Source: Oxyruncus cristatus | Lineage: Eukaryota > Chordata > Aves > Passeriformes > Cotingidae | Direction: 5' to 3' | Length of the DNA: 64,000 bases | Assembly (NCBI GenBank): GCA_013399855.1 | Contig: VXAY01004360.1 | Span: 1,092,711-1,156,710 of the forward strand | Shown: in pieces, positions 23,165-36,584 of the stretch | Numbering within the stretch: position 1 is the first letter of the stretch | Layout of the letters: each line of letters begins with the position of its first letter | Notes under the pieces: model-generated | The model's input: the letters and a program-made list of their open reading frames with translations, nothing else | Databases searched by the model: none | What the model was told of the DNA's origin: nothing | Program-made: the position numbers and the translations under genes

Positions 23165-26100
23165 TTTAGAGTCAGAGCCCATTATGTTACTTTTAGTGAA
23201 AAAAATGAGCCCAGAGACTGAAGTGCTGATTTGTCGATGTCAGTAGCTATTGAGGATATATGGTCCATGCCAGTTTTTAAAAAGATGCTGTGTTACTTTC
23301 TATAGAGTATATGGGACTAGAGAGAAAAATATTTATCCCTTATTTAAGTCTTCAATAATTATTTACTAAAATTACAGCCAAAGCTCTGAGAAGCAGTGCT
23401 TTTCCTTTCAAAACCAGTTCTATTGACTGTAAAGATGTATTTTAGTATAACTTCAATTTATGATATGTTTAAGCAAGGCCTTCAACATAAAATTTACATC
23501 TTGAACTTTGAATTGTAACATGTATTTTCAGGACCTAAGCCAAAATTACTTGCTGAGATCAGGCTGCATTTAACATGGAATATAAAAGTAATACTTTAGA
23601 GCAGAATGAAAGCCAAAGCTTAAGCTCAACTATTACAGATTCACTTTGAAGCCTTGTCTGAGGCTTGGACAAATATGGTGGCCTCTGAGATCAAGTTTTC
23701 AACCGAAGAGAACTTTTTTTCTTACTTTTGTGAAGTACTGTAAACTGCATCAAACAGCAATAGCAAACTACAATTGCATGCTCCCAATCCTCTACTGATT
23801 ATACTTGTGCATTTCGAGTTGGATGCAAGTCAATAAGCAGCCAGTAGTAAACTGGACCACAGTACTGAGTAACATTTCAAACTACAAGTCGGAAGAATGA
23901 GTTATTTTCTATGTGCATGAGGTGTATGCAGATGATCAGTTTTCTGTTGGTGTGTGTTAAGGTGCAGTTGTTCTCTGGGCTGTCCAGGCAAGAGATTGAG
24001 GGCTGATGGTGTGTAAGCTCGCTGCTGTAAGCAGCGTGGGCAGGGTTTTTCTAAACCTTCCCCAGTACTTCTAGCAAAATGTGATTCTCTTCCTTTGAGC
24101 TTGGTGTCTGTAAGATCATGACAGGCATACAGTGTCATGTGAACTAAGAATTAATGTGGGAAAAAATCAATAATACACAGCACACTTGTGTAAGCAAGTG
24201 ACTGCCCAGTTGTTAGGATATCTCGGGCATTAGATTTACTGCCAATTAATGTAAAATCCTAATGCATCCTCTTCCTGGTAGTTTTGTCCCCTCACTGTTG
24301 ACAGGATGTACTAAAAGTAGTCTCCAGCCTATAGATATCCAAACAATGAGACTACTGATACAATTTTGGGAGCGGGGATGTTGCCCTGGACTATTTATTT
24401 ACACTAAGCAGCAGCAGGAGGCAAAACTAGTTTTTGTAGATGTAGCTTAGTAAAAATTTCTCCTGAGGTTAGAATATATTTTCTTCCTCATTTTGTTTTC
24501 AGCGAATAGCTGAGATAGGGTAGAAATATACTTTCCCTCTGAGGAGTGGAGTAGTTTGTTTTAAATTTTGATGGTAATCTCTACATAGCTCAGAAATTTA
24601 TCTGGAAAACCTGGTGGACAAGTGAGCTCCAGCATGCAGAAGTTAGTGGAGTATCAAGTTATGTTTGGGACAACTATGGCTCTGCCAGTTATGGTGCCTG
24701 ATTAAAAGGCTATAAGTCTTAATAGGTATGAATAAGTTTACCCTATAAATAGGTGATTTGGTCCTGGTTCATCTAAAGTGAGGTAAGGTAGAGATGAATA
24801 TCTGTACTCACCTCAAGGCAATAGAGTGAGATTCTGCCGCCTTAAATATGTTTCCTGTACCAGGGTCTGTTGAAGAAATTTGTGCTCATTTCACTTGTTG
24901 TATTTTTACTCCTTGCATGGAGCAGGATTAAGGCTTGCAACCTCTATGCCGATGTCCCCAACAAAAGCTCCAACTGGGACCTTTGGCCATTTCCCACCAC
25001 TGCAGATCCATGGCTGAGGCGTGTTATTAAGAAGTGTGCGAGCAGCGGGGGGCACATGGGAGCAGAAGCTGTTACCTGCTAGGCCTGCCAGAAGGAATCA
25101 AGTAGTCCAGGCAGGACAGCAAAGTTATGGATCTATGCCCATGGGCCAAATGCAACTCATATTGAGCAGTTTATGAGAAAGGCAAACGAGCTTCTTTCAC
25201 CATCATATTATAAAATTGGATATAATCTATGTTGAAATGTATCATCTGAACTGTATTTGCGTTTTTGGTGAGTGGGAGAAAGTATGTTTTACTGTGAAAA
25301 GCAGTGTGTGACCTTGTAGTGCTATTTACATGCTTATTATAAATGGCATAGCCTGTTGCATACTAGGAAAAGAATGTAGACTTTACACTACTGCATTTGT
25401 CATACAAATCATAATCCCTAGGCAAGTCCAGGCAAAGACTGCTAATATTTTTATGAATAATACAAAACTATGTGCTTTAGTTGTCTCTTTACAAAAATTT
25501 TTACTATTTCAGGGAAGTGAATGAGCTTCCTCTTAAATAACACTTGCTGACTCTCAGAAGGAAAAAGATGGTTGGTCTGCATATCCTGTAGCTCTTCTCA
25601 CCGCCACCCACTACTTTGCCTGAGGATTGGCTTGGTATGGTTTGGGGGGGTTTTTTTGAGCTCAGGTTTTGTTTTCTTCCCCTGTTACCTTCTGCATGTT
25701 CCCCTGTGCATTCACCATTATGGATTTCTCTATTTGCAGTAGGTCAAAAACATTGTCCCTCTTGCATAGAGGCACACAGTGTTAAGCCAGGGAGTGGCAT
25801 GCAAGCTTCTTATCATCCATAGCTTTGAACACCAGTGTTAGGCAAGAGAAGAAGAAAGAGATTTGAGAATTTGTTGTAGAGACACAAGCAATTGCAAACC
25901 AGTAGCCTCCTTTTACCAGTTCTGCTCCCAAATTCAGTTATGTCATGAGGCTGAAGAGAAGCAGTGCACAATATGTCACCCACTGCCCCAAAAGCCTGTC
26001 TCTAGCCATGACTCTGCACAGCTTGATGCCATGTCACACAATGGAGGCAGGAATTTTAAGGACTCCTCCTTGAGCAATGCTGTAGGCATACAGGCTGACC

Positions 26101-29067
26101 TTAAATGCCTTGAATTTTCTTTTCAGTCAAGATAGTAGAAAACTAGAGCTGAAGAGTTTATTTTGGCAATAAAACAGTCATCTGGATGTAAATGAAATTG
26201 AATTTTGGAAGCAGCCTACAAAAGGGAATTTTAACAGAAGGGATTTACATCTTGATGTTGGATACCAGGGTTCTTTCCCTCCTCCTTTTTCAGTTGTTCA
26301 AGGGTTTTCCTGTGGCATGTGTCAAAAATATGCTTCTAAGCGCTTGGCTGGTGAATTATTTCTTCATGATGAAGTGTGCCTGTAGCCTTCTACTCTTCTG
26401 CTGTCCTCGGGTAAAATAGTCTTTCTGGGGAGTGGATACAAACTGTGGTGAAAAGACTGCTTTAGAGAGCCTTGTAGTGTGTCTTAGAGATGGTCTCATA
26501 CCACTTGATCTCATCCCCTCTGGCAATGCCTTTTACAGGTCAAGCTTTCCATTCAGGATTACTTGTGATGCTCATGTGCTTCGCTGTGGTCTCTGTACTG
26601 ACACGCAATGGTAGAGTTCCCGTAGGTGATCATGAGGAAGCAATCAAGTCATGGCCTACTTCATGGCTTCCACCCTTAAGGAAAAGTCATCAATTCCAAG
26701 ATCAAGTGGCAAAAATCACTACGAAAACGATGACAGAAATTCCTGTTCACTGTTTTCTGTGGTAAATAAAACGATTCTCTAGTTTAAATAAAGTTGTATG
26801 CAGGACTGTGAGTATTAAAAAATCAGAGAAACTAACCTGAAAAATGTGTTTGGGAATATCTGAGTTCTGAAATGGTCAGATACTACCTGCAAGCATTTAC
26901 TTTTTTCCCTGTCTTACTGAAAACAGAACTTTCCTCAGTAATAATTTTCATGAATCATTGAATACAGGGATTTGCTTGGCAAATACATATTTGTAATCTT
27001 TTCATCATTAATAAGGTCCATTGTTTCATTGTTTTCTGCTGTGTTTTTTTCTTTTTTCCTCATGTCCTTTTATGGAGAACTGCAAGCAATAAGAAATATT
27101 TTTATTGAATTTTTGGAGTGACATGTCACATCTGACTGCCTCCCAGCATGTTGGTTCCAATAGACATAAGAGTAATAGCAGAGTCCAAAACTGCCATGAC
27201 AGAATGACATATTTTAATACATCGTTTGGGAAGCGTAAAAAGGGCAGCAGTCTGTGGAACAGACAATTGAAGAACTTGGGTTTTTAAAGGCAGAACAACC
27301 TTTAGGCGTCCATGCGTATTGTTCTTGGAAGGAGTTGGGGTGGGAAATGTAGCTATTAGAATAAGTTGGAAAGTGCAAGAGATTTTTACTTTTGCAATTT
27401 CCTTTCCATTCTTCCTCCCTTTTTTGGCATATTCACTCCTCCCATCATCTGTTTAGGAAAAAACCCCAAACTAAAACAAACAGTTGCTGTGTGTGCAGGT
27501 ATTAGATGTATGAAAGCAACATCTTTGGTAAATCCGAGACAGAGGAGGCCTAGTACAAATGTGAAAAATGACTTGCATATGCCAGACTAGCAAGCTGAAT
27601 GTTGTGTGCTAGTCAAAAAACCAACATGGCCAAGTAAAAAATGGAGAGAAGGCATCCTGTCACCTGTTAAAGCTTATGCAAGTCAGTGACAGTTACTTGC
27701 ATAGGAGCTGTTCTAATACACAAGCATATGTTTAGTTTAGAAAGCAAGCTTTTGATGTTGGGGGCTTTCCTCTGCCTTGTAAAATATCTGGCATGCAGAG
27801 GGCACCAAAGAACTGTGCCAGTCGCAGCAGTGAGGTGAAACTGCCATTAAAGCTGCCCCATATTTCTGGAAGTGATGGGCAAGCATAAAGACATTTTGAA
27901 TTGACCTGCATGTCAGCAGAGGACTAGGAGGATGTGCAACTGCTGCAAGTTGTCTCACATCACTGTTCCCAGAGGTTTACCCAAGCCTTAGCAACAGTGA
28001 CTGTTTCCTTCAATTCTTGTAGGAATTTAGTGTGGAGAGGAAAACTTATGGGTTCACAGCTTTGGAAATGAACAAGTAATTTTGTTTATGAACAGCAGAA
28101 TCAAGCATCTCTTTGCTACGTTACCAATGCAGTTCTGATAGAAACAAGATAAGATAGTAATTCAGTTTTTATACTGTGTTATATTTCTGCTGATCATATG
28201 GCATGTGGAAGGAATGTTTAACACACACGTTTACAGGGAGTTCATTGCAGAGAATAAGTCATTTACACAATGCCATTTATTTCTGATAACTACAATTTGG
28301 CAGCATTTTAATGAATGATAAAAATAGTATCTCACCAGTCACTTTTGTAGGCTTTACCTCTTCAGATTGCAGTCTTGCTTTTTCTCCTGAATGCCCCCAT
28401 TTCTATATTCAGAAATGGGGTGTTCATTTTGAGTCTCACAAATAGTCAGCAGCTGCAGCAGGAAAAATATTCTCTTTCAAGCAGTAAATCTGTTTTGAAA
28501 TTGTTTTTTCAATTTCTCATTTTCTTCTATTTCCCTTCTCCCGTGTTGTTACTGCCCTCCCCCTTACCATGGACCATGGTCTAGTGAAAAAAACAGCTGC
28601 TTATGGTAAGCTGTGCGCAAACTACAAACAGAACACTTCACATCTTGAGGCAGCTGCTCATAAACATTTGAGGGGGTTCTTTTTTTTTTCTTTTTTTTTT
28701 TTAATTTTCCTGATGGCTCGAAGGCACGGCAGTTTTATTTCAGAGGGTCCAGGTTAGACAGCAACTCATTTATAGTCATCTTTTGAAGGCATTGTCATAT
28801 GCTGGTGGTGACCTCTGTCATTAGACTTTTGTTCTTTGAGACTATTGTCTGGTCTCGCAAATGAAATAAGGCCTCTGAAGATTTATACTGCACTGCTAGC
28901 AGGGCTTCTAAGGTGGCAGCAATTGCTCACAATTGCAGAGCAACAGCAATGAGAGTGTAGAATTTGGGCTTGTTTTTCATGCTTTGTTAGTGCCTCTTTA
29001 ATGAAGTTGTCAAGAGAGATTCTGGAGGATGAGTAAGATTGTTGTCTTTGGCATCAGGAGCCAAATT
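23165..29067. other. Unique intronic sequence
   Basis: Nothing recognisable over nearly 6 kb apart from T-rich runs near 28677-28702. All open frames are below about 95 codons and lack known motifs. Confidence 0.55.
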
Positions 29068-29185
29068 ACAAAAAAAAACCCAAAAAACCAACCACACAAA
29101 ACCACAAACAAAACCCAAACAAAAACACAAACAAACCAAACCAAACAAACAAACAACCCCCCCAAAAAAAAACAACAAAAAAAAA
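29068..29185. repeat. 118-bp tract composed only of A and C
   Basis: Not one G or T occurs in 118 consecutive bases. The tract mixes runs of A, runs of C (up to seven at 29157-29163) and AAAC/CAAA units. All-lysine/asparagine/threonine/proline frames on + and phenylalanine/tryptophan/valine frames on - in this region are artefacts of composition. Confidence 0.95.
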
Positions 29186-30394
29186 GAAACATGGAAATAC
29201 AGATCTTTCACATGGGCAAGAGGAGTAGGATGAAACAACAGAAGCCAATTGTGAACCATTGGACAAACATATTCATAAAACTGTAGAGAGAAGGGCCCTC
29301 AGTTTCCTCTTGCATCATGGGAATTCTTTATCTGCTTCATGGCACTGAAAAATAGTAAAAGGTAATGGAAAAAAAAAAGGTATCTCAGCTCTCTGCTGCT
29401 CTGTTTCATAGATGAAAAGGATGAATGGGAGGAGCTCTCTCAGAACTGATGACTTAATCTGACTCATTGTATTTACTTAATTTTTTAAAATGTTGGGCTT
29501 AGTGGTAATTTTAGCAGTTTACGTAGAGCATGCAGGGACTAGGGATATTCTGTCAGAATTGCTGAGCTGTGCCTCACCCACTTGGTCCCCATGAGATTTT
29601 AGTGTGCTGAACATTTCTGGTTCTCAAATATACCAAATTAGGCAGACTTGTGGAACTGTTTCTCAGTACATTTTCTTTCTATTTATCAAATTTGTATTTT
29701 AAAATCTTGCTTCAAGGCTGTACCAGCATTTCTTTTTATGGGACAATATACTACCACACTCTTTTTCACCATTTGATTTGCAATTGATTGCTTGCTCTCA
29801 GTGGGGCTGGAAAATTAACTTAGATATAGATGAAAGTAACATTTAAAAGATAACATAGTTGTGCTTCAGTGGAAGGGAAAAAAGGCTTTTAGTGAAATAA
29901 CAGAGTATCCTCAGAACATGTCTTTTACTAAATTAAAGGCCTTTGTTTTGTTGCAATGAGAATGCAAATTTTACATGTTTTTTTGGTTTCTTGTGAAGGC
30001 TGTGAATGAGGAGGTGGGAGTTAGGTATTTTATTGCAAGACTGTGATAAATATTTTCAGGCATATATAGAAGAAAGCACAGTGTGTTACCATGTTCTTAT
30101 ACTAGCTATAGTCTCAAGAACACTATAAATCATCATCGTAGGGCTGCACAAGCCTGTATGGAGACAGGATTAATGACTCTGGCAAAGTGTTTGCAATAAT
30201 GTGATTCATGCTTTTCAGGCCCTAAGCTGGAGTCTCCGTTTAGTTCCATGTTATGTGAGGTACTTGTGTCCCTAATTGTCATATAATTGTTCATAGAGTG
30301 ATTTGAAAGTGTGGTGTGCTTTGGGTGACTGGAGTTATTTATTTTTGTTCCAAAGTCTGAATTTGAAATATGAGTGAATTGAAAGGAGACTGGG
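29186..30394. other. Unique intronic sequence
   Basis: I see no gene or recognised repeat in this 1.2 kb. Confidence 0.55.
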
Positions 30395-30500
30395 AATTAG
30401 GCCCATATCCTGCAGATACTTCTGCAGACGTAGCAGATGAGTAGGCATGCTTATATTTAATCATGTGCATAAATGTTTACATGAATAGTGCTTCAGTTTC
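30395..30500. repeat. Relic of an ancient amniote palindromic repeat (candidate)
   Basis: TAGGCCCATATCCTGCAGATAC followed by GATGAGTAGGCATGC and ATCATGTGCATAAATG resembles the recalled arm 'GGGCCTGATCCTGCAAACACTT...' with its 'GTGAGTA...TCATGTG' interior. Diverged; the family is not named. Confidence 0.4.
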
Positions 30501-30907
30501 TATTTTTAAAGAGTGGAGGAACTTTCTCAATTCAGTTCATGTATAACAAAATTTTAATACCTTTTCTTTATAGGTTCTTGAAAAATCTGCTTGTAGCTCA
30601 AAAAGTCAGTTCAGATTTATCACAGTAGCCAAGGAACTAGAATAGAGCAATGAACATTGTATAGTTCTACATAGGTAGTGCAGATACCAGAATTATCCCG
30701 TAAAATAATTTCAGTCAAATCAAAGTCAGAATTCAGATGCATTTCAAGTAAGAAGAATATACAGCATGTACTTTCTGTCTTTTTAAATGAAACCCCTCAA
30801 TAGAACATACTTGAGACACACAAGATGCAGCTCAGTTCTCCCCTTGAACTTCAAATTATCACAGATTGCTTTGAAGTATTCCATTTGGAACATCACAGGC
30901 ATGTGAA

Positions 30908-31225
30908 TGTGGTGGACTCAACCTGGCTGGATGCCAGGTGTCCATCAAAACTACTGTATCATCCCCTCCTCAGCTGGATAGTGGAGAGGAAATATATAGA
31001 AAAAACCTCATGGGTCAAGCTAGAGGCAGTTTGATAAAAGCAAAAGCTGCTTGTAGAAGCAAAGGAAAGCAAAAGATGTAGACTCTTATTTCCCATCAGA
31101 AAGCGATGTCCAGATATTTCCCTGGAAGCAGTGCTTCAGTGCATGAAGTGGTTGGAAGATGACGAATACCCTGGGATCAAAGTCAGAGTTCCTCCTCTTC
31201 TATGGCAGCCTTTGCCTTTTAGATA
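30908..31225 (-). mobile_element. Truncated LTR of the same avian ERVL-like family, inverted
   Basis: The + strand opens TGTGGTGG and reads CTGGCTGGATGCCAGGTG, CCCCTCCTCAGCTGGA, CAAGCTAGAGGCAGTTTGAT, GCAAAAGCTGC, TTTCCCATCAG and GAAGCAGTGCTTCAG in the order of the family's reverse complement. Reversed, its A-rich signal block (ATCAAACTGCC then CTTGACCCAT) aligns with ATTAAACTGCC and CTTGACCCAT of the LTR at 8541-9004. The part that would hold the LTR's own TATA region and 5' end is absent beyond about 31225. The hexamer at the poly(A) position is mutated (ATCAAA). No internal retroviral genes are nearby. The frame at 30825-31034 crosses the boundary and is not a gene. Confidence 0.83.
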
Positions 31226-33329
31226 GGATTGCATAAAGTAGCTGGTTCTGTCAAGTCCCTTCTTCCAGTAAAAGCGGTCATAAGTATCAGTCATTCCTTG
31301 GATGAAAGAGGTAGGCAGGTGTGTTATTAAATAAATGTACCAGTTTTTCATCATACTGCATTAAATTGAGAAAATTAATGTAGTTTAAGCCTTTACATCA
31401 GAACTCTGTATGGGGATTTACTTACTCTGGTGGTTTGAATCAAACATGTATGCCTAAAACACTAAAGTTCATTTGTGGGTTGAGGGGCAGGCAAATGTAT
31501 TTTTAAATATGTATTTGCTTTTTAATATTAAGTTTTCAAGAGAGGAAGTTGATAGCATGATTTATTTTCCTACAAATCATTTTTCAAAGGTATGAAAGGT
31601 ACTGGAAACCAGCAGATTTGAAGCAGTAAAAGTATGAATTACAAGAATGCCTGAAATTTACAGAGGATCTACAGGAATTGGGTAACTCCATTAAAAATCC
31701 TGGCCATCGTATTTATACAAGCTATTGTATATTATATCAACTTTTTTGGTTTTTTTCTAGTGTGTCTTCTTCGTCATTAAAGTAGTTCATCTGGTAGTTC
31801 TGCAAAGACAATACATCGCATGTATTTTTTTTTTTTTCCTACAGGCCTGCAGGATGATAATGACAATGTGGGGTTGGTTTGGGGAAAAGTGTAAGTTTAC
31901 AGATCTGTCTACAGACTTTGTCTACAGAAGAGAGCAGAGCTGAGGCTGGCTGCAGGGAACAGTAAAAGTTCTGTCTCCTGGATTAAACACACATAGAAAA
32001 AACATCAGTTTCAGTATTTAAAAAAATTAAAGTATTTAACCAATAGGAGAGTTGCAGACAAATGAATCAGTATTTAATTCTGGTGTCAGTCCATCTAAAG
32101 GAAGAATACGCAGCCAGAAAAAAGAAAGAGGACTTGGACTGGTTTTTGATTTGCGTTTTTCAAAATACTGCTGAAGAACATGCCCGAATTCCAACGTACT
32201 CTAATGAACTTTGGAAGACAGCAGAAGCAGCAGGAGAGAGAAAGAGAAAGGATAAAAATTTTGTTACTTTGTTGTTGATACTGTGAAGATATTTAAGTTA
32301 GTATGTGTAATAGGACCAAAATCTTGAAGATTTTAAAGCATGCAATGTAGCTCATATGTCTATCAGTGTGTATAATTTTTACATTTTATTTTCATGTTCT
32401 GACTTTACTGGAAGGGATTTTTTTTTTTTAATACAATCTTTATGAAGAAGGAAAATCCAGATTAGAAAATTACTGTCAGCCAGATGAGGGGAGTTAAGCA
32501 GATGGCCAGCTACTGCAAAAACCTTGGAGAAAACTACCTAGTGTGCAGGCTTGGAATTGAGGGATTGGCCTTTTGCTTGTCTGCAAGTTTAAAAGTTCAA
32601 GTGGAATTTAGTTGAAGTTACCTATTATTACTTAAAATAGTTCTATTCCTGCTGTGAACGACTTTCAAAGGCAATCTTTCCAATATTAATTAAGATGGCT
32701 ATACTCTATAAGTCTTAAAATATATTAAATCTCATGATTGCCATTCTTTTCCCCCTTTCCCTAAGATGTAGAATCTGTCAAAAAAGATCTCTGTTTTGAA
32801 TTCAAATGCATATATTTATGACTATATTTAAAGTATGCACTACAGTTTCCTATGTTTTTCTAACCAGTATTATTTCTACTGGATTAAAGTGTATATGGTC
32901 TTCTGAAAATGTTCAGGGCAGCAGAAATCTAAGTAGTAGTCGGTCAGTTTCAACATCACTCCTGAAGCCACAATTCCAAAACCTAACCCCCTTTCCTTTT
33001 TTTTAACCTTTCCCGCTGCAGATTTCTGCCTGGCCACACTTTGAGACACAATGAGTGATTTCAACATAGCAGAAGACACATATTTAAAACCAGTTGAAGT
33101 GTGGAAGTCATGAAATTCAAGGCTTAAACTGCTCTATACTGTCTGTTTGACCTATTGAAAAAGACTATGAGAATGTGTTTGTGTATCATCCATGATTTGC
33201 TGTGATTTGCATTTCCCCTGAAAACAATGGTGATGCAGTGAGCAGGTGTGTGTTAAGGGTTGGTTTATAGTGTGTGTTGTGATTTGGTGTAGTGTACCTG
33301 CTTCTGTTTCTTGAGAGCTTGAGTGCTCC
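31226..33329. other. Unique intronic sequence
   Basis: No gene recognised. It contains a strong acceptor-like site at 31823-31844 followed 46 bases later by a GTAAGT (see findings), and T-rich runs near 32410. Confidence 0.5.
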
Positions 33330-33410
33330 TAGCAAGTTATACTATAGTCCTATGGACTTCAGCAAGCATTTGAATCAGACTCTCAAACCCTTATTTAGGC
33401 AAATGTTTTA
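33330..33410. repeat. Relic of an ancient amniote repeat (candidate)
   Basis: AGTCCTATGGACTTCAGCAAG, then AATCAGACTCTC, then AAACCCTTATTTAGGCAAA fits recalled ancient repeats containing 'CCCATTGACTTCAATGGGA' and 'CCTTACTCAGGCAAAA'. The similarity is short and diverged. Confidence 0.35.
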
Positions 33411-36400
33411 AGATAGATTTGACAGTAGCAGCAGTGTCTCCATGTAGTTAGTTGTCAAATGTATTTTATATTCGCTTGGCTAAAAGTACAGCATTGCACT
33501 GCATATTGCTTCCTCTTTCCCTGCCTTCCCACACTTAAGAAAGGTGGTGAGGCGAGTTCTCTGTGAGACTGTAAACATGTATGACATTTTTGTGAAAAGA
33601 ACTTGCTTAGTGGATGAAGTTGCTACTTCACAAGACAAAGCATTAGCGATCTTTATCATGAAATTACTGGATCATTTTGTCCTTTTTATTATTTATTACT
33701 GGATTGACTTGCCAAATGCATTTGTGAGTGTGTATCTCTCACTAGTAAGTCAAGCTAGCTTGCTAATGTTACCGTAATCACCGTTGTTTCCAGGTGCAGA
33801 GGACAGGAAGTATATACATATCTGTGCTGTGGAACTGTTAGTTTTGGATAATGTTATTGTCTTTGACTCTGTAGAAATGTGTTGGTGGATACTATACACC
33901 TACATGTTTTATGTATGTTATTATATTTGCAGCTACAGTGTAAATGGAAGTTGTCCGAGGGCATTGTATGATTCTGTAATTTCCCAGTCCAAGGTGGAGG
34001 TCTTGGAACTAAGTCAGAATTGGAGTTCCTGAATTCAGGAGCCCTGATACAGATTAGGTTTTGTTTGTATACTGTGGGATTACTTTAAAACAGAGGACTA
34101 AAGCAGAATTTAAGAGGCCAGAAGCACGTGTCTTCCATGGAAGCCAAAAGGAGCACACAGTGGAGACTTCTAATGCCTTCAATGCTGGGAAGGTTTTTTT
34201 ATTGCTCGCGGTGAAATGGAGTCCTTTACTTGGGTGCTAGTTCTTAAATGTCATAGTGCTTGTTTGGCTTTCAGATCCAAAGAGGATATTGCCACCTCTT
34301 TATATATGCAAAGTGGTTCCTATATTAATTTCTTTATCATCATTTGGAAGTGAAAATAAAACTAATGTTTTGTCAACTGATTGTACTTCCTCCTGGATTA
34401 CCTTAGAGTAATGTAAAGCACTGAGGTGTTAGTATATTTGTCTGTGATTATGGAGGAGGATCTAGAAGCTAACAGATGCAGTGTGCAATGGCAAAAGTTA
34501 TGGAGTGTTTTGTGTGTGGTATTTTAATTGCGTAGATGATTACAAGAGTACCTGGTGAAGTATCTTGGTTTAAGCTGTATAGCCAAAGCAGACAAAATTG
34601 TCAAATACAGTCCACTTTTTTAATGTTTTTCAAGTGAAGATCAGCACAACAGAAAGAACACTAGAAGATTGAAGACTATTCTTAGTTTTGTTAATCACTG
34701 GAAAATTTTAGTTTTTAGTGTTTTAGCTACTGAAAACTGCTTTCACCTTTAAAGTACAGCTAGAGGAGGAAATCTCATTAAAGGGGATGCAGAATGACTC
34801 TGGTTTTCTGTTCAAGTATTAAGGTTTTGTCCCATTAAATCAGGACCAAAAGCAATGCTTGGATCTTGATTTAAGTCTGTATGTGGGATTGGGAGAAAAC
34901 AAAAAACCCCCAATAAAATGATATTTAAGTAATGTAAAGTTTGATGAAGGCCATTTGGGTTTTCAGCTACAAGGTTTTTATTTGAGGAAGGGGATGTGTA
35001 CGGTTGGCAGGGGGGGAATAGATAGTAGTTGACCCAGCAATGACTGAAAATAGGCTTGATGGTGTCAGGTTAACTAAGTATATTAGTAACAGCTGCTTTT
35101 CATGTATGCCAAGCAGGATCCCTGACTATCAACTATCGACTTTTCTAACAGGCATCTGGACTTGCAAACATGATATGCAGCAGCCCATTACTATTTTGAA
35201 CAAAATCTCATATTTCTTCTTCTGGACATATATGAGAAACTGCAATTCTGGTGACCTCTAGGAGACCTGTATGACTTAAGCACCCAGGATCTCATTTCTT
35301 CCTTGATAATTGTTTTTCTGATTCATAACTCCCTTGAAAATTGAAGGTATTAGCTTGTTTCAATCATGTGTGACAGTGGTACTCTCTATGCTCTGCATTA
35401 GAAATCAGTGATGGGAAGCCAGCCTGGCCTGTCACATAGGAGGCAGTTCTAGAGGATGGAAAGTGGAGGGTTTCTCACTCGGAGTCCCTCCTTGATAATC
35501 CCAATTAGTAATAAAGAACTTGTAGAAATGGAATTTGTATATAAATTAGCTAAGTTTTTAGCATAGAGCATGTATATAGAGCATTTATATAGAGCTCTAT
35601 ATAAAGCTCAGTATATAGAGCATCTACAGCAACTACTTGTATGAATATCTTTCTTTTTCTGTGCTGAAGTAATGAGGGAGGATGAAGAAGTTGCACCAAA
35701 ATGGGGAAACATGACTAGTTTTCCAATGGTTGTCCCTTCTGAGGCAATCAGCAAGCTCCCTTCTTGGGCTCAGACCCTACTTAGAAAAAAAAAATTATAT
35801 TGACTCTGGCACAGATGTGTAAGTGTAGCTCTGGGAATAACTTGTCCCTGAGTGGCACAGAGGATTTGCATTCAATTTTATTAACCCTCATAAGGCCGTT
35901 GTTCTCCAGTTTCTAATTGATTGTCTTTATGTAATAAGGACAACTGATATAGACTTGTCAGAGTGACTGAGGAAGGTCAGCTGTGAGTGGTTCAGTTTAA
36001 CACAAACTGCTGAGGTTGCAGGATAATTATGTTTTGTTGCTTGCTGCAAAAAACACATTATTTAAGTAGCTTTTTTTAATTGATGCCTAATGAATTTTGC
36101 TTTCTCCCTCTAAATCTTACTCTATCATGCAATAGTCCTAATTGCAATTTACACAAGTTGACTGATGTCCTCTGGCCACAGTCTCTTTGTCAGCTATGGA
36201 AGGTTGACGTGGAGTAAATGTTTTCAAAGGTCCCTGATTAGGGGTTTTCATGAGGAGGGGTGTCAATTTTCAGAGCAGGTAATCAGTCTCAACTCAGACT
36301 GAACAGGTTCCATAAGTATTCAGTATCTCAGAAACCTAAGCTGAAGTGTTTTCTTGTGGGCACCTGGTGTTATGCATTATTTGTGCTGCCATAGAGCAGG

Positions 36401-36584
36401 GGTAGGAAGGTGAGAGACCATGGACTCTGCAGTAAAGTCATCTTAAGGCCTGCAACTTAACTTTGTACAATCCCCAGCTCAGCTGCAGAATATAAAGTAA
36501 AGGGTAGTGCTGAAGGGTGTTTCGATGTGGGTGTGACAGTGGTGTCTTAATCACCTGTCTGGACTTTTGCAATAAAAAGATTTC
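33411..36584. other. Unique intronic sequence
   Basis: Nothing recognisable apart from the AT-rich tandem block at 35561-35625. Frames at 33544-33777 and 34032 lack any known motif. Confidence 0.5.
35561..35625. repeat. Short imperfect tandem block of TATATAGAGC units
   Basis: GAGCATGTATATA, GAGCATTTATATA, GAGCTCTATATA, AAGCTCAGTATATA and GAGCATC follow each other. The unit length varies from 12 to 14 bases. It is a small AT-rich minisatellite. Confidence 0.8.

Noticed and set aside
23043..23246. Hydrophobic 67-codon frame resembling a membrane peptide
   Set aside because: It translates a G/T-rich simple repeat.
29010..29286. Overlapping frames on both strands rich in K/N/T/P or F/V/W/C
   Set aside because: They translate the 118-base A/C-only tract and are compositional artefacts.
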